Below are positions 1 to 8,164 of a DNA stretch of 47,436 bases, one piece after another. The stretch spans positions 1 through 47,436 of the forward strand of contig DAIDKV010000015.1 in NCBI GenBank assembly GCA_027449865.1, written 5' to 3'. A model generated the notes under the pieces. The model did not search any database, was not told the DNA's origin, and saw only the letters and a list, made by a program, of their open reading frames with translations. Origin of the DNA: Planctomycetales bacterium. Its GTDB lineage: Bacteria > Planctomycetota > Planctomycetia > Isosphaerales > Isosphaeraceae. A program made the position numbers and the translations under genes. The first letter of the stretch is position 1. Each line of letters begins with the position of its first letter.

Positions 1-143
1 AACAGTTCCTTGTCGAGCCATTCGATGTTGGTGAAATCAAACCGTGCCGCCCAGAGCGGGAAGAAGCCATCGAAGAAGACGCCGAAGAACTCCTTGAGGA
101 GCACCTTGAGGCGTTGATCGTGATTCTGAGATTCGGACGACAT
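1..143 (-). CDS. Rpn/DUF4351-like protein, N-terminal fragment (runs off left edge)
   Basis: The minus strand opens with ATG at 143 and stays open to base 1, giving 47 residues. After a short charged lead (MSSESQNHDQRLKVLLKEFF) it reads GVFFDGFFPLWAARFDF and then EWLDKELF. That pattern, a basic lead followed by an F/W-rich stretch and 'EWLDKE', is what I know from the N-terminus of the Rpn / DUF4351 family, putative PD-(D/E)XK nuclease or transposase-like proteins that are abundant in planctomycetes and cyanobacteria. The nuclease core would lie outside the window, so activity cannot be judged. The family assignment is from recognition of the opening only. Confidence 0.6.
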   Translation of the reverse strand, partial: MSSESQNHDQRLKVLLKEFFGVFFDGFFPLWAARFDFTNIEWLDKEL

Positions 144-427
144 GATCGACATCCCTTGAGACCCGGAACCGAATTGACGGGACGGTCGAACGATGATTCT
201 GTCGTGAATCGACCGAGAAATCCAGCCATCGGTGAGGGCTGGGTTGGGTTCTCCGATCACGACCTGAGCCCTGTCGAGGTCCGTGGATCACAGAGATGCG
301 AGTGGGTCTCTATTGGGTTCTAGTGCACATTTTTGGAGTCACTGGCGACGGAGGCGCCCACCAGGCGCGGCCATTGGAGCTCCGCGGTCGTCAGGGCCCG
401 AGGGGGTCCGCCTCGCGTCGGGGCGGG

Positions 428-754
428 TTAGACCGCACCGCGGCGACGGCTACGGACCAGGGACAGACCCCCACCGACCGCCGCGGCGATCGCCGCCAGG
501 ACCATCGAGCCGACCGTCACAGAGAGGGTCACATCGTTGGCCAGGCCGTTGGTGCCGGAGGTGATCTTCGAGGTATCGCCAACCCCCGAGAGCGTGACCG
601 TCTCTTTGGTGAACGATTGGCCGTCGAGCGAGACCGTCCCAGCGGTGAAGCTCTCGGTGTATGCGATTGGCTCGGCCGTGGCGAGACTCGTCAGAACGGC
701 CACAAGTCCCAGTGAAGTGAGGGCCAGCCGAGCGCATCGCATGGCGCGTTTCAT
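428..754 (-). CDS. Small secreted or membrane-anchored protein
   Basis: A 108-residue protein. I chose ATG at 754 because it is preceded by the purine-rich AAGAAGAG and opens a standard signal peptide (MKRAMRC, then a hydrophobic LTSLGLVAVL stretch, cleavage near TAEP). The mature part is short and Thr/Ser/Gly rich, with no Cys. The C-terminus is a hydrophobic helix of about 20 residues (MVLAAIAAAVGGGLSLV) followed by RSRRRGAV. This architecture resembles PEP-CTERM/sorting-type anchors, but no PEP motif is visible, so an exosortase link is only a possibility. No function is recognisable. A longer in-frame start at 868 exists but would place the signal peptide internally, so I rejected it. Confidence 0.6.
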   Translation of the reverse strand: MKRAMRCARLALTSLGLVAVLTSLATAEPIAYTESFTAGTVSLDGQSFTKETVTLSGVGDTSKITSGTNGLANDVTLSVTVGSMVLAAIAAAVGGGLSLVRSRRRGAV

Positions 755-1118
755 GTTGCTCTTCTTGTCATCAATGAATTTTCCGTCGCCATCCCCCGCT
801 CCTGGCGTCCACGCAGTTCCCTGATCAGAAGATGGGCCAGGATCTGTCATGGCAAGGCGTTGTGGCATCCGGAAAAGAATGCCTCAACGTGACACCATGG
901 TTGCCTCGGAGCGAGGACACGTTATTCTGGACAGAGATAATACCGACGTCGATCGTGGTTTCTCAGTCGCCTTCGTCATTTTTTAGGTCCCTGTCGGCCT
1001 TGATGTTGATCGCAATCAACATGGATCGTCCGATCCGGCGGCCGAAGGTCGTATCTTGAGGTGCGTGGACGAGGCCCGTCGGGCCCGCGCTGGATCGATC
1101 GGGAGACGGGGTAAGGCG
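755..1118. other. Intergenic region between secreted protein and sigma factor
   Basis: This 364-base stretch separates divergent genes and should hold both promoters. I see a perfect 8-bp inverted repeat at 1003-1022 (annotated separately) and an isolated GATAAT at 936-941 that has no convincing -35 partner. I find no coding sequence with a plausible start and no RNA gene. Confidence 0.5.
1003..1022. promoter_or_regulatory. Inverted repeat upstream of the sigma factor gene
   Basis: ATGTTGAT - CGCA - ATCAACAT, two perfect 8-base arms around a 4-base centre, about 100 bases before the sigma factor start. The size and symmetry suit an operator for a dimeric regulator, or a small hairpin in the leader. 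No matching second site was seen in the window. The role is inferred from position only. Confidence 0.35.
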
Positions 1119-1733
1119 ATGCCGGCTCGCGACGACTCGACCAGTTCGACACTGCTCCGCCGTCTGGCTCTTTCGCCACCCGACGAGGCGGCCTGGGGTG
1201 AGTTCGTGGAGCGGTATGGGCCCCGGATCTTCCAGTGGTGCCGCGGTTGGGGGCTTCAGGAGGCCGACATCCTCGACGTGAGCCAGGCGGTTCTGGTCCG
1301 GCTCTCGATCCGGCTCCGGCGGTTTGAATACGACCGGTCGCGGAGTTTCCGGGCCTGGCTCCGCTCGGTCGTCCGAAACGCCGTGCAGGACGGTTTGACC
1401 GGACGAGGACCGGCCGTGGGCGCTGGAACCACCGACATGATCGAGCGGCTGGCGAGCGTGGAAGCCCGCGACGACCTCGCCCGTCGGCTGGAGCAGGAAT
1501 TCGACCTCGAATTGCTCGAAGTGGCGACCGCGATCGTCCGGACCCGGGTTGCCCCGAAGACCTGGGAAGCTTATGAGCTGACCGCGCGCGAGGGCCTTCC
1601 CCCCGCCGAGGTCGCCAGACGGCTGGGGATGCGCGTCGGCACCGTCTATCAGGCGCGAAGTAGCGTCACGCAGATGCTTCAGGAAGAGGTTCGCCGCCTT
1701 GAGGGCGACCCCTCGGAACTGAGACCCGACTGA
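1119..1733 (+). CDS. ECF-family RNA polymerase sigma factor
   Basis: A 204-residue sigma factor. Region 2 spans about residues 25-90 (WGEFVERYGPRIFQWCRGWG, DILDVSQAVLVRL, SFRAWLRSVVRNAVQD). Region 4 spans about 144-195 with a helix-turn-helix (GLPPAEVARRLGMRVGTVYQ) that would read the -35 element. Length and layout match ECF sigma factors, which direct RNA polymerase to dedicated promoters. I start at ATG 1119; a start at 1056 adds 21 basic residues with no family counterpart. The gene lies 32 bases ahead of a kinase that carries an anti-sigma zinc motif. Planctomycete ECF groups linked to kinases are known, so the kinase is the probable regulator. The target promoter is unknown, and I see no clear auto-promoter. 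Confidence 0.9.
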   Translation: MPARDDSTSSTLLRRLALSPPDEAAWGEFVERYGPRIFQWCRGWGLQEADILDVSQAVLVRLSIRLRRFEYDRSRSFRAWLRSVVRNAVQDGLTGRGPAVGAGTTDMIERLASVEARDDLARRLEQEFDLELLEVATAIVRTRVAPKTWEAYELTAREGLPPAEVARRLGMRVGTVYQARSSVTQMLQEEVRRLEGDPSELRPD

Positions 1734-1765
1734 ACCGCCCCGCATCGATTTTGCGAGACCACGCC

Positions 1766-4606
1766 ATGATGGGCTGTCCGTCCCGGCAGGAGCTGGAGCG
1801 ATTTCTCGGCGAGGTACCGGGCACGCCCGAAAGCGAACGGATCGTCCATCACCTTGAGGACTGCGAGGACTGTCGGCGCACACTGGATGGGCTGGCCATC
1901 GTCGATGGGTTGTGGTCCTCGGTCGAGAGATCGACGGCGGTCGACGAGCGTGATGCCTCGCTGATCGAACGGCTTCGGGCCGCGGGACCGCCGGCCATTC
2001 CCGAGGGCACCGAGGAGCCATCGAGGGTTGAGCCTGGTCCGTTGCCGGAGATTTCCGGCTTCCGCATCCTCCGTGAGGTGGGTCGCGGGGGCATGGGCGT
2101 TGTTTACGAGGCTGAGGATCTGGCGCTGAATCGCCGGGTCGCGCTGAAGGTACTGGCGCCGATGATCGCGGACGACCCGCGGCATATCCTCCGATTTGAG
2201 CGTGAGGCCCGGGCGGCCGCCCGGCTGCACCACACGCGAATTGTCCCGGTCTTCGGCGTGGGTCGGCAGGAAGGGTATTGTTACTATGTGATGCAGTTCA
2301 TCGACGGCCGCGGGCTTGATCGGGCGGTGGTCGAATGGCGGCGGAGTCCACAAAACCGGCCCTCGGCTTGCGAGATCGCCCGGATCGGGGAGCAGGTGGC
2401 CGAGGCGCTCGACCACGCCCACGCCCAGGGGATTCTGCACCGCGACATCAAGCCGTCGAACCTGCTCCTGGACGAGGAGGGCGATGTCTGGGTGGCCGAC
2501 TTTGGGCTGGCGAAGACGTCGGATGGCGACGACCTTACCCGAAGCGAGGACGTTCTCGGGACGATCCGGTACATGGGGCCGGAGCGGTTTCGCGGGGCCT
2601 GCGATCGCCGGTCAGACGTTTACAGCCTGGGCCTGACGCTCTACGAGCTGATCGCGAGGCGGCCGGCGTTCTCGGCATCGGATCGCTATGCGATGATTGA
2701 AAGGGTTCGGAACGCCGCGGTGGATCGGCTGAGTCAGATGGCGCCGGGGGTTCCGCGCGACCTGGAGACGATCGTTCACAAGGCGATCGCCGCCGAGCCG
2801 GCGGCTCGGTACGCGACGGCCGGCGAGCTGGCCGAGGACCTGCGTCGGTTCCAGCAAAATCGTCCGATCCGGGCGCGTCGGGTGTCGTTGGTTGAACGGC
2901 TGGTTCGATGGTGCCGCCGGAATCCCTGGGCGGCGGCGTTCCTGGTCGCGCTGGGGGCGGGGCTGGTCGCCAGCACCTGGCAGGCGGTTCGCGCCACCCG
3001 GGCCGAGTCGGCCGCTCGGGCGGATCGCGACCGGGCCGAGCGCTCGTTTGGCCGGGCAGTGGTCGCGATCCGTAATCTCCTGCTTCAAGAGGGTGTGGAC
3101 CAGATTCCGTTGCGCGAGGAGGAGCTTCGGCCGTATCTCCGGTCCCTGATCGAGGCCGGCCTTCGCGAGACCCAGCGGCTGATTGTCGACCTGGAAGCCG
3201 AGCCGGGCCTTCAGGGACAGCTTGTCGAAGCGTATCACGCCCTGGCGCGGATTCAGTCCGCGACGGGTGAGTCGGTCGCCGCCGTCGCGTCAGCCCGGCA
3301 GGCGATCGCGGTTTCGGAGCGTCTTTTCGCTCGTGAACCGACCTTTGAGAACGGGAGATACCTGGCGCATTCGCTCCAGTTGATCATCCAGATTTCCCGC
3401 GATTTCGAAGCCGGCCGGGAGGCGGTTCGGCGGTCGTCGGAGGTACTGAGACAGATCCGGCCCCAGGCGCCCGCGGAGTTTCGTCTGGAGGTCGACGCAC
3501 TGCTCGCGAAGAATGAATACCTCGTGGGCGAAAGTTTCTTCCAGGCCGGGAGACCCGTCGAATCGATCGCGGCCTTCGACCGCGCGCGCGAAGCCAGTGA
3601 GAGAACCCTCCGGGATCATGACCCCGACTCGGGAACACGATACATGCTGGCCCTCACCGAACGGTATCTCTGCCGGGTGTTGCCGGCCGCCAACCGGATC
3701 GATGACGCGATCGCCGCGGGCCGGCGAGCCGTCGCGCTGCTGGAGGCCCTTCATCGCGAGGGCCCCAATGACTTTAACAGAAGCTGGGATCTTTATCTCG
3801 CGTACGAGGAGCTGGGCCTGCGCCACTTTGGCGCCGACGCGACCGTCGAGGCCCTCGCGGCCTACAAGCAGTGTGAGCGCGTTCTGGAGCGGATCGACGC
3901 GCGGAGCGACCTGCTCGCCTCACGACGCCTGACCATCCGGCTCGCGCTGGCCCGGGTCCTTCACAATCGGGTGGCGGCGACCGACAGTGATCCTGCCCGT
4001 TTTGCCGCGATCCGGTGGGGCGAGCCATTGCGGATCGCCGAGCTTTATGGCGCGATCGCCGCGATCCGTCCGCTTCCGACGGAGCATCTCAGCGCCTACG
4101 CCCTGGCCTGCTGGCAGCTTGCCGGACACCGCGAGCGCGACGACGGACGTCTTGATCTCGAGTGGCTTCGCCGCTCGGAACGCCTGTACGCGGAAGCCCT
4201 CGCGAAAGCACCCGGGAGTGTCGAGGCACGCGCTTACTTGTTCATCGTGCGTCGCTTGCTTTCGGAGGAGCTGGCCGCGCGCGGAGACGCGGGCGAGGCC
4301 GATCGCTTCCGTCGCGAGGCCGACCGAGACGCCACGGTCGACCCCGTGGTCCTGGTTGAGATCGCCCGGGAATACGCGCGCTATGTGCTCGACGCCGTCG
4401 CCGCGCCGACCGCGAAGATTGCCGGCTCACGCCAGCGACGGTTCACCCGCCATGCCCTGGCGACCCTTCGCGAGGCGATCAAGGCGGGGTTTCGGGATGT
4501 CTCTGACTTCCACGACGACCCGCTCCTCGCCCCGTTCCGCGCGAGACCCGAGTATCAAGCGATCGTCGGAGACATTGGGTTTCCGGCCGATCCGTTTTCT
4601 CGTTGA
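1766..4606 (+). CDS. Membrane Ser/Thr protein kinase with N-terminal ZAS-like zinc motif and TPR-like C-terminus
   Basis: A 946-residue protein. Residues 4-36 hold C4 and H29-x3-C33-x2-C36, the HxxxCxxC motif of zinc-binding anti-sigma domains. A complete PknB-type kinase follows (about 98-365): glycine loop GRGGMG, VAL-K128, HRD at 225-227, K229, N232, DFG at 245-247 and the APE-like GPE. One membrane helix lies at 387-405. The remaining 540 residues are Ala/Arg/Leu-rich helical repeats of TPR type. Topology therefore puts the kinase and zinc motif in the cytoplasm and the repeats outside. I infer that it binds and controls the ECF sigma factor encoded just upstream, with phosphorylation as the switch. 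Start: ATG 1766 (ATGATG); TTG 1751 in frame is the alternative. Confidence 0.92.
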   Translation: MMGCPSRQELERFLGEVPGTPESERIVHHLEDCEDCRRTLDGLAIVDGLWSSVERSTAVDERDASLIERLRAAGPPAIPEGTEEPSRVEPGPLPEISGFRILREVGRGGMGVVYEAEDLALNRRVALKVLAPMIADDPRHILRFEREARAAARLHHTRIVPVFGVGRQEGYCYYVMQFIDGRGLDRAVVEWRRSPQNRPSACEIARIGEQVAEALDHAHAQGILHRDIKPSNLLLDEEGDVWVADFGLAKTSDGDDLTRSEDVLGTIRYMGPERFRGACDRRSDVYSLGLTLYELIARRPAFSASDRYAMIERVRNAAVDRLSQMAPGVPRDLETIVHKAIAAEPAARYATAGELAEDLRRFQQNRPIRARRVSLVERLVRWCRRNPWAAAFLVALGAGLVASTWQAVRATRAESAARADRDRAERSFGRAVVAIRNLLLQEGVDQIPLREEELRPYLRSLIEAGLRETQRLIVDLEAEPGLQGQLVEAYHALARIQSATGESVAAVASARQAIAVSERLFAREPTFENGRYLAHSLQLIIQISRDFEAGREAVRRSSEVLRQIRPQAPAEFRLEVDALLAKNEYLVGESFFQAGRPVESIAAFDRAREASERTLRDHDPDSGTRYMLALTERYLCRVLPAANRIDDAIAAGRRAVALLEALHREGPNDFNRSWDLYLAYEELGLRHFGADATVEALAAYKQCERVLERIDARSDLLASRRLTIRLALARVLHNRVAATDSDPARFAAIRWGEPLRIAELYGAIAAIRPLPTEHLSAYALACWQLAGHRERDDGRLDLEWLRRSERLYAEALAKAPGSVEARAYLFIVRRLLSEELAARGDAGEADRFRREADRDATVDPVVLVEIAREYARYVLDAVAAPTAKIAGSRQRRFTRHALATLREAIKAGFRDVSDFHDDPLLAPFRARPEYQAIVGDIGFPADPFSR

Positions 4607-4721
4607 GAGGTTGACGATGATTTTATATTTACTAAAAATATTAATGACATAAGATTTATTTTGTTTGAATCGAACATCTCGACCGATCTGTTTCAGTCCT
4701 CTGTGAGGTGTTCGTCGGGTT
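4607..4721. other. AT-rich convergent intergenic patch
   Basis: Bases 4611-4675 are far richer in A+T than anything around them. The patch lies between two genes that converge on it. It holds an AAAATA/TATTTT inverted pair (4635-4640, 4657-4662) and several A and T runs, which would suit bidirectional termination. A TTGACG (4611-4616) followed after 16 bases by TAAAAA could also be read as a rightward promoter. I cannot decide between these from sequence. Confidence 0.4.
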
Positions 4722-6344
4722 TTATCGCGACGTGGGGGTGGGCGTTCTTACCTTGACGTTCCGGAACCAGCAATCGCCGATGAGGTCCTGGAAACCGAGA
4801 AAACCCGCTCTCGAAAGCCGGGCGGGATCAAGGCCGGGCCAGTTGTGGGGCGTTCCGTCGGGTCGTCGGCCAGGCGTCGTCCATTCGTCGAGCTCGATTC
4901 GGCACACCTCCCGACCATTCAGCGAGACCGCGAGCCTCGGTCCGATCGCCGTGATCGTCAGGTGATTCCACTCGCCGGCTGGCTTGCGCGCGTTCACCGA
5001 GGGACCAACCAGCCCCCGGATCGCACCAGGCGCGTCGAGGCCCGTGCCGTCCCGGTCGCTGATCGAGACTTCCAGCCCCGTACGCATCGGATCTTCCAGG
5101 TTCCCGACACGGACGAAGACGCCCGAATCACCGCCCGGGGCGAGTCGGTAATCGAGATCGAGGACGAAGTCGCCAAGCTTGCGCCGGTGGACGACCAGGT
5201 AACTCCCGGAACCGTGCGGATTCAGGCCGTCAGGCTGGATGTTCTTTTTCGGGACCGGTCGTCGCGAGGCGAGCATCCAGTTCGGAGCGTCGGCGGGCCC
5301 GGCGTAGATTGTTTTCGGCTCGCCGAGGACCGGCGCGGGACGCTTCGCCGGGGCGATCTTCCCAGGAGGCGAGACGGGCGCGGCCGCCGGGATCGCACTC
5401 GGGCGTCTGGACACGATCAGCCCGACGATCGCCAGCATCGCGAGAGCGGCGGCGATCGAGAAACCCACGACGCGGACTTTGATCCCTCGTGTCGGCGGTT
5501 TGATCGGCCGGTCGGCGGTTTTCGGCGACGTGGGGACGCCACCCGGCTCGATCCCCAGGCCCGAGAGGTCGAACTCTGGGCCGATCGCCGGCTTTGTCGG
5601 CTCGCCCGAGATCGCGAGCCGGCACGATTCCAGCAGCGTGACCACATCGGCCATCGATTGAGGACGGTCCTCGGGCCGGGGGGCCATGAGCGTTCGGTAG
5701 GCGTCGATGAGTGGCGAGGGGACGTCGGGCCGGTGGATCCGGATCTCGGGCGCGAGTCGATCGGGGGCGGGCGTCCATCGATCGGCGGGCGAGGCCATGG
5801 GGAAGGGCTCTCGGCCGAGGAGCAGGAAGTGGAGCAGGCCGCCGAGCCGGCCGATGTCGGAGTCGGCCTGGAGCGGCTTCGGGATCGCGAGCCGCGAGCC
5901 GCCCAGACCGGTCAGCCGGAGGGTTCCCGCCGGGTCCAGCCGCCACTGGGACGGCTTCAAATCTCCGTGGAAGACCCGACGCTCGTGGGCCGCCGCGAGT
6001 CCGCGCGCTGCCTGGATCAGGAGGTCGAGAGCCTCGGCCGCTGGCATTGGTCCGCGCTGGCGGATGGCCCGGTCGAGGTCGATCCCCTCGGCGTATTCCC
6101 AGACGATGCCGGAGATTCCGCCGGCCGTTCTGGCGTCGAGGACGGCGGCCACGTTTGGATGATGCACCCGGGCCGCGGCCCGGATGTCCTCGAGGATTGG
6201 TTCCAAACGTTCCAGCAACCGGATGGCCACGCTCCGCCCGTGTCGGAGGTCGCGCGCCCGGTAGAGGGACGGATCGTCAGAGATCGGTTCGAGAATCCGG
6301 TATCGCTCGAAGATCGGTTCGCGGTCCGGCGGACGGATCGGCAT
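4722..6344 (-). CDS. Membrane pseudokinase fused to a DUF1080 (LamG-like) domain
   Basis: A 540-residue protein. Residues 14-240 keep the protein kinase fold signature (HHPNVAAVLD, VWEYAEGIDLDRAI, FHGDLKPSQW, RPEDRPQSMADV), but key residues are lost. The glycine loop is absent, VAIK has become VAIR (R42), HRD is HGD, the metal-binding Asn is Q133, and DFG is GLG (146-148). Only the loop Asp128 and K130 remain. One membrane helix lies at about 291-312. Residues 365-533 form a DUF1080 / 3-keto-disaccharide hydrolase-type beta-sandwich (LDLDYRLAPGGDSGVFVR, GEWNHLTITAIG, GFLGFQD). The likely topology is pseudokinase inside and DUF1080 outside, so it may sense or bind glycans. It is the last gene of the gpsA operon, and its first 68 bases overlap the rhomboid gene. 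Confidence 0.85.
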   Translation of the reverse strand: MPIRPPDREPIFERYRILEPISDDPSLYRARDLRHGRSVAIRLLERLEPILEDIRAAARVHHPNVAAVLDARTAGGISGIVWEYAEGIDLDRAIRQRGPMPAAEALDLLIQAARGLAAAHERRVFHGDLKPSQWRLDPAGTLRLTGLGGSRLAIPKPLQADSDIGRLGGLLHFLLLGREPFPMASPADRWTPAPDRLAPEIRIHRPDVPSPLIDAYRTLMAPRPEDRPQSMADVVTLLESCRLAISGEPTKPAIGPEFDLSGLGIEPGGVPTSPKTADRPIKPPTRGIKVRVVGFSIAAALAMLAIVGLIVSRRPSAIPAAAPVSPPGKIAPAKRPAPVLGEPKTIYAGPADAPNWMLASRRPVPKKNIQPDGLNPHGSGSYLVVHRRKLGDFVLDLDYRLAPGGDSGVFVRVGNLEDPMRTGLEVSISDRDGTGLDAPGAIRGLVGPSVNARKPAGEWNHLTITAIGPRLAVSLNGREVCRIELDEWTTPGRRPDGTPHNWPGLDPARLSRAGFLGFQDLIGDCWFRNVKVRTPTPTSR

Positions 6345-7506
6345 GCGTCCCTCGATCGCTTCCCTCGGTCGTGTGCCGACGCTGGTCGGCGTTCGATGTT
6401 CCTCCTCGTGCGTCCGCCGAGGGACGGGCCGCCGCCCGTTGCGACTCTCGGAGGGCGTGGAGCCGGTCGCGGTCCTGGTCGTATCGACGACGGATGGCGT
6501 CGAGGAGCGGCTGGAGATGCTCGATTAGCTCGCGACGGCGATCGGGCGGCAAGGGGCCCTTGCCGGCCTCGTCGACGATCGGTTGGAGCGCGGCGACCTC
6601 GACCCGGCCGGGGCGGTCGAGGAGCTCATCGAGAACTTTCAACCACTTCGCGGCGACGACAAGATGGTCGCGCGGCGGGTTGAATCGGCGGAGCCAGTGG
6701 AGTTCGCGGGCGGCACGCGTCAGGTAGCCCGAGCGCCGGACCAGCGTTCGCTCGAGTCGGACCGGGGAATCGCGGCGATCGGCCACGTACTGGGCGACGG
6801 CCGATCCGATGAAGAGCAGGACCATCGCGACGCCAGGACCCCACGCCGACGGCTTCCCGACGCGCCTGACCAGGTTTCCGTGCGCCAGTCCGGCGGCGAG
6901 TCCAACGATGAGCCCGCCGGCATGTCCCCAGTTGTCGATGGTCTGGGGAAACGCGGCGCCGAGGGCGGCGGTCAGGCCGATGAAGACCAGCATCAGGCGG
7001 AAGATGCGCCGTCCCTCGGTGTCGCCGGTTCGCCAGCCGGCGACGGCGCACAGGCCGACCAGACCCATGATCGCCACCGAGCCGCCCGCCGAGTGAACCT
7101 CGTGGCTGAGACCGAGGCTGTATCGCGCGGCGGAGGAGATCAGATTGCCGCCGCCGCCGGTCAGTCCGAAGAGGAAGAGCGTTTGCGGTGGGCCGTAGGT
7201 CGACTCGATCCAGCTCCCCACCTGATACATCGCGATGGCGTTGAGCGCCAGGTGGATCACGCTGTAATGCAGGAAGTTGCAGGTGATCAGCCGCCAGAAC
7301 TGGCCGCGTGTCAGGTCGTCGAGAGTGACGTCGCCGAATCCCTCGCCGCCGTCGAAGCCGAAGAGGAGCCATCGAGCCGCGGAGAGGGGCTCGCCCGAGG
7401 CCAGGTGGTCGGCGGTCATCGCGGCGAAGACCACGATCCAGGTGGTCCAGACGGCGGTCGTCGCCGGGAACTCCCGGATCTCGCGGATCAGCCATCGCCG
7501 CATCAA
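6277..7506 (-). CDS. Rhomboid-family intramembrane serine protease
   Basis: A 409-residue protein whose first 215 residues form a six-helix rhomboid core. Visible landmarks are the WRLITCNFLH...HLALNAIAM helix, GGSVAIMGL with the presumed nucleophile Ser143, and DNWGHAGGL with the presumed catalytic His195. Rhomboids cut membrane proteins within or next to a transmembrane segment. The usual GxSG is GGSV here, so the Gly after the serine is replaced; activity is probable but not certain. The C-terminal 190 residues are soluble, charged and Arg-rich, and not a known domain to me. The end of the gene overlaps the pseudokinase gene by 68 bases in another frame. It lies 48 bases after the DUF1802 gene. 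Confidence 0.88.
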   Translation of the reverse strand: MMRRWLIREIREFPATTAVWTTWIVVFAAMTADHLASGEPLSAARWLLFGFDGGEGFGDVTLDDLTRGQFWRLITCNFLHYSVIHLALNAIAMYQVGSWIESTYGPPQTLFLFGLTGGGGNLISSAARYSLGLSHEVHSAGGSVAIMGLVGLCAVAGWRTGDTEGRRIFRLMLVFIGLTAALGAAFPQTIDNWGHAGGLIVGLAAGLAHGNLVRRVGKPSAWGPGVAMVLLFIGSAVAQYVADRRDSPVRLERTLVRRSGYLTRAARELHWLRRFNPPRDHLVVAAKWLKVLDELLDRPGRVEVAALQPIVDEAGKGPLPPDRRRELIEHLQPLLDAIRRRYDQDRDRLHALRESQRAAARPSADARGGTSNADQRRHTTEGSDRGTHADPSAGPRTDLRAIPDSRTDL

Positions 7507-7554
7507 ACTTTCCTCCGAGGCCCGCTTCGGCCGAAGTGGCCGGTTTGGAGACGC

Positions 7555-8160
7555 TCACGTGGCGCCAGAATCCTGGCCGATTGCGGCCGGTCGATCTCGG
7601 GCGTCGTCGAGGATCGAAGCGAGGCGCGAGGCCACCGCGGCCCACTCGCGATCGTCCAGGACTGGCGTCATCTGGTCCACTGGCAGAGGCTCGTCGAGGG
7701 TCACCCAGGTTTTGCAACCGGCCTGCTCGGGCGTGGTCTGGATCGCGATGGGCGTGTCGCGCCGCCAGATCCGGACGATCAGGACCCAGAGCCCGGGCTC
7801 CCGGTAATGGAACCGGTTGCGGACCGTTTCGGGGGTGAGAATGTGGAAATTCTCGAGCGCCGGGAGAGACGCCGCGTCGACCACCCGGCGCACATGCTCG
7901 ACCCGTGCCAGCAGGCGGATGGGGACGGTTGGTCCGGTCGTGAGCGTTGGTGCCTCGCCACGGAGCCCCTGCTGCGCCTGGTGGACGGCCGTTGGGAAGA
8001 GCCAGAACTCGGGGTGTTCGGGGACGAAGGCGCCGGCGCCCGATTCCTCGGAGATTCCTCCCTTGCGGAGCAGGAGGGTCTGTCGGCCGTGATCGAGGGC
8101 CTCGCAGACCCCGGCCCACTCCTTGAAGGCGATTCGGCAAGATCCGGTCGGCGTGATCAA
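7555..8160 (-). CDS. DUF1802 family protein
   Basis: A 201-residue protein. AFKEWAGVCEAL at residues 11-22, TLLLRKGGI soon after, and FWLFPTAVHQ are hallmarks of DUF1802, a family of bacterial proteins without an established function. Cytoplasmic, with no signal or membrane segment. Translation seems to start at TTG 8160, four bases after the gpsA stop, so it is probably coupled to gpsA; the upstream end of gpsA supplies the purine-rich GAGTGGGAA. An ATG start in this position is not available without losing the conserved AFKEW block. Confidence 0.8.
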   Translation of the reverse strand: MITPTGSCRIAFKEWAGVCEALDHGRQTLLLRKGGISEESGAGAFVPEHPEFWLFPTAVHQAQQGLRGEAPTLTTGPTVPIRLLARVEHVRRVVDAASLPALENFHILTPETVRNRFHYREPGLWVLIVRIWRRDTPIAIQTTPEQAGCKTWVTLDEPLPVDQMTPVLDDREWAAVASRLASILDDARDRPAAIGQDSGAT

Positions 8161-8164
8161 GGCT

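Noticed and set aside
936-941. GATAAT as a -10 box for the sigma factor gene
   Set aside because: No acceptable -35 box lies 15-19 bases upstream, so I did not annotate a promoter.
963-2021. 352-codon minus-strand frame opposite sigma factor and kinase
   Set aside because: It is antisense to a clear sigma factor and kinase, and has no recognisable domain.
4845-6683. Long plus-strand open frame opposite the pseudokinase and rhomboid genes
   Set aside because: It is a high-GC antisense shadow with no start signal, no domain and low-complexity Arg/Gly/Asp composition.
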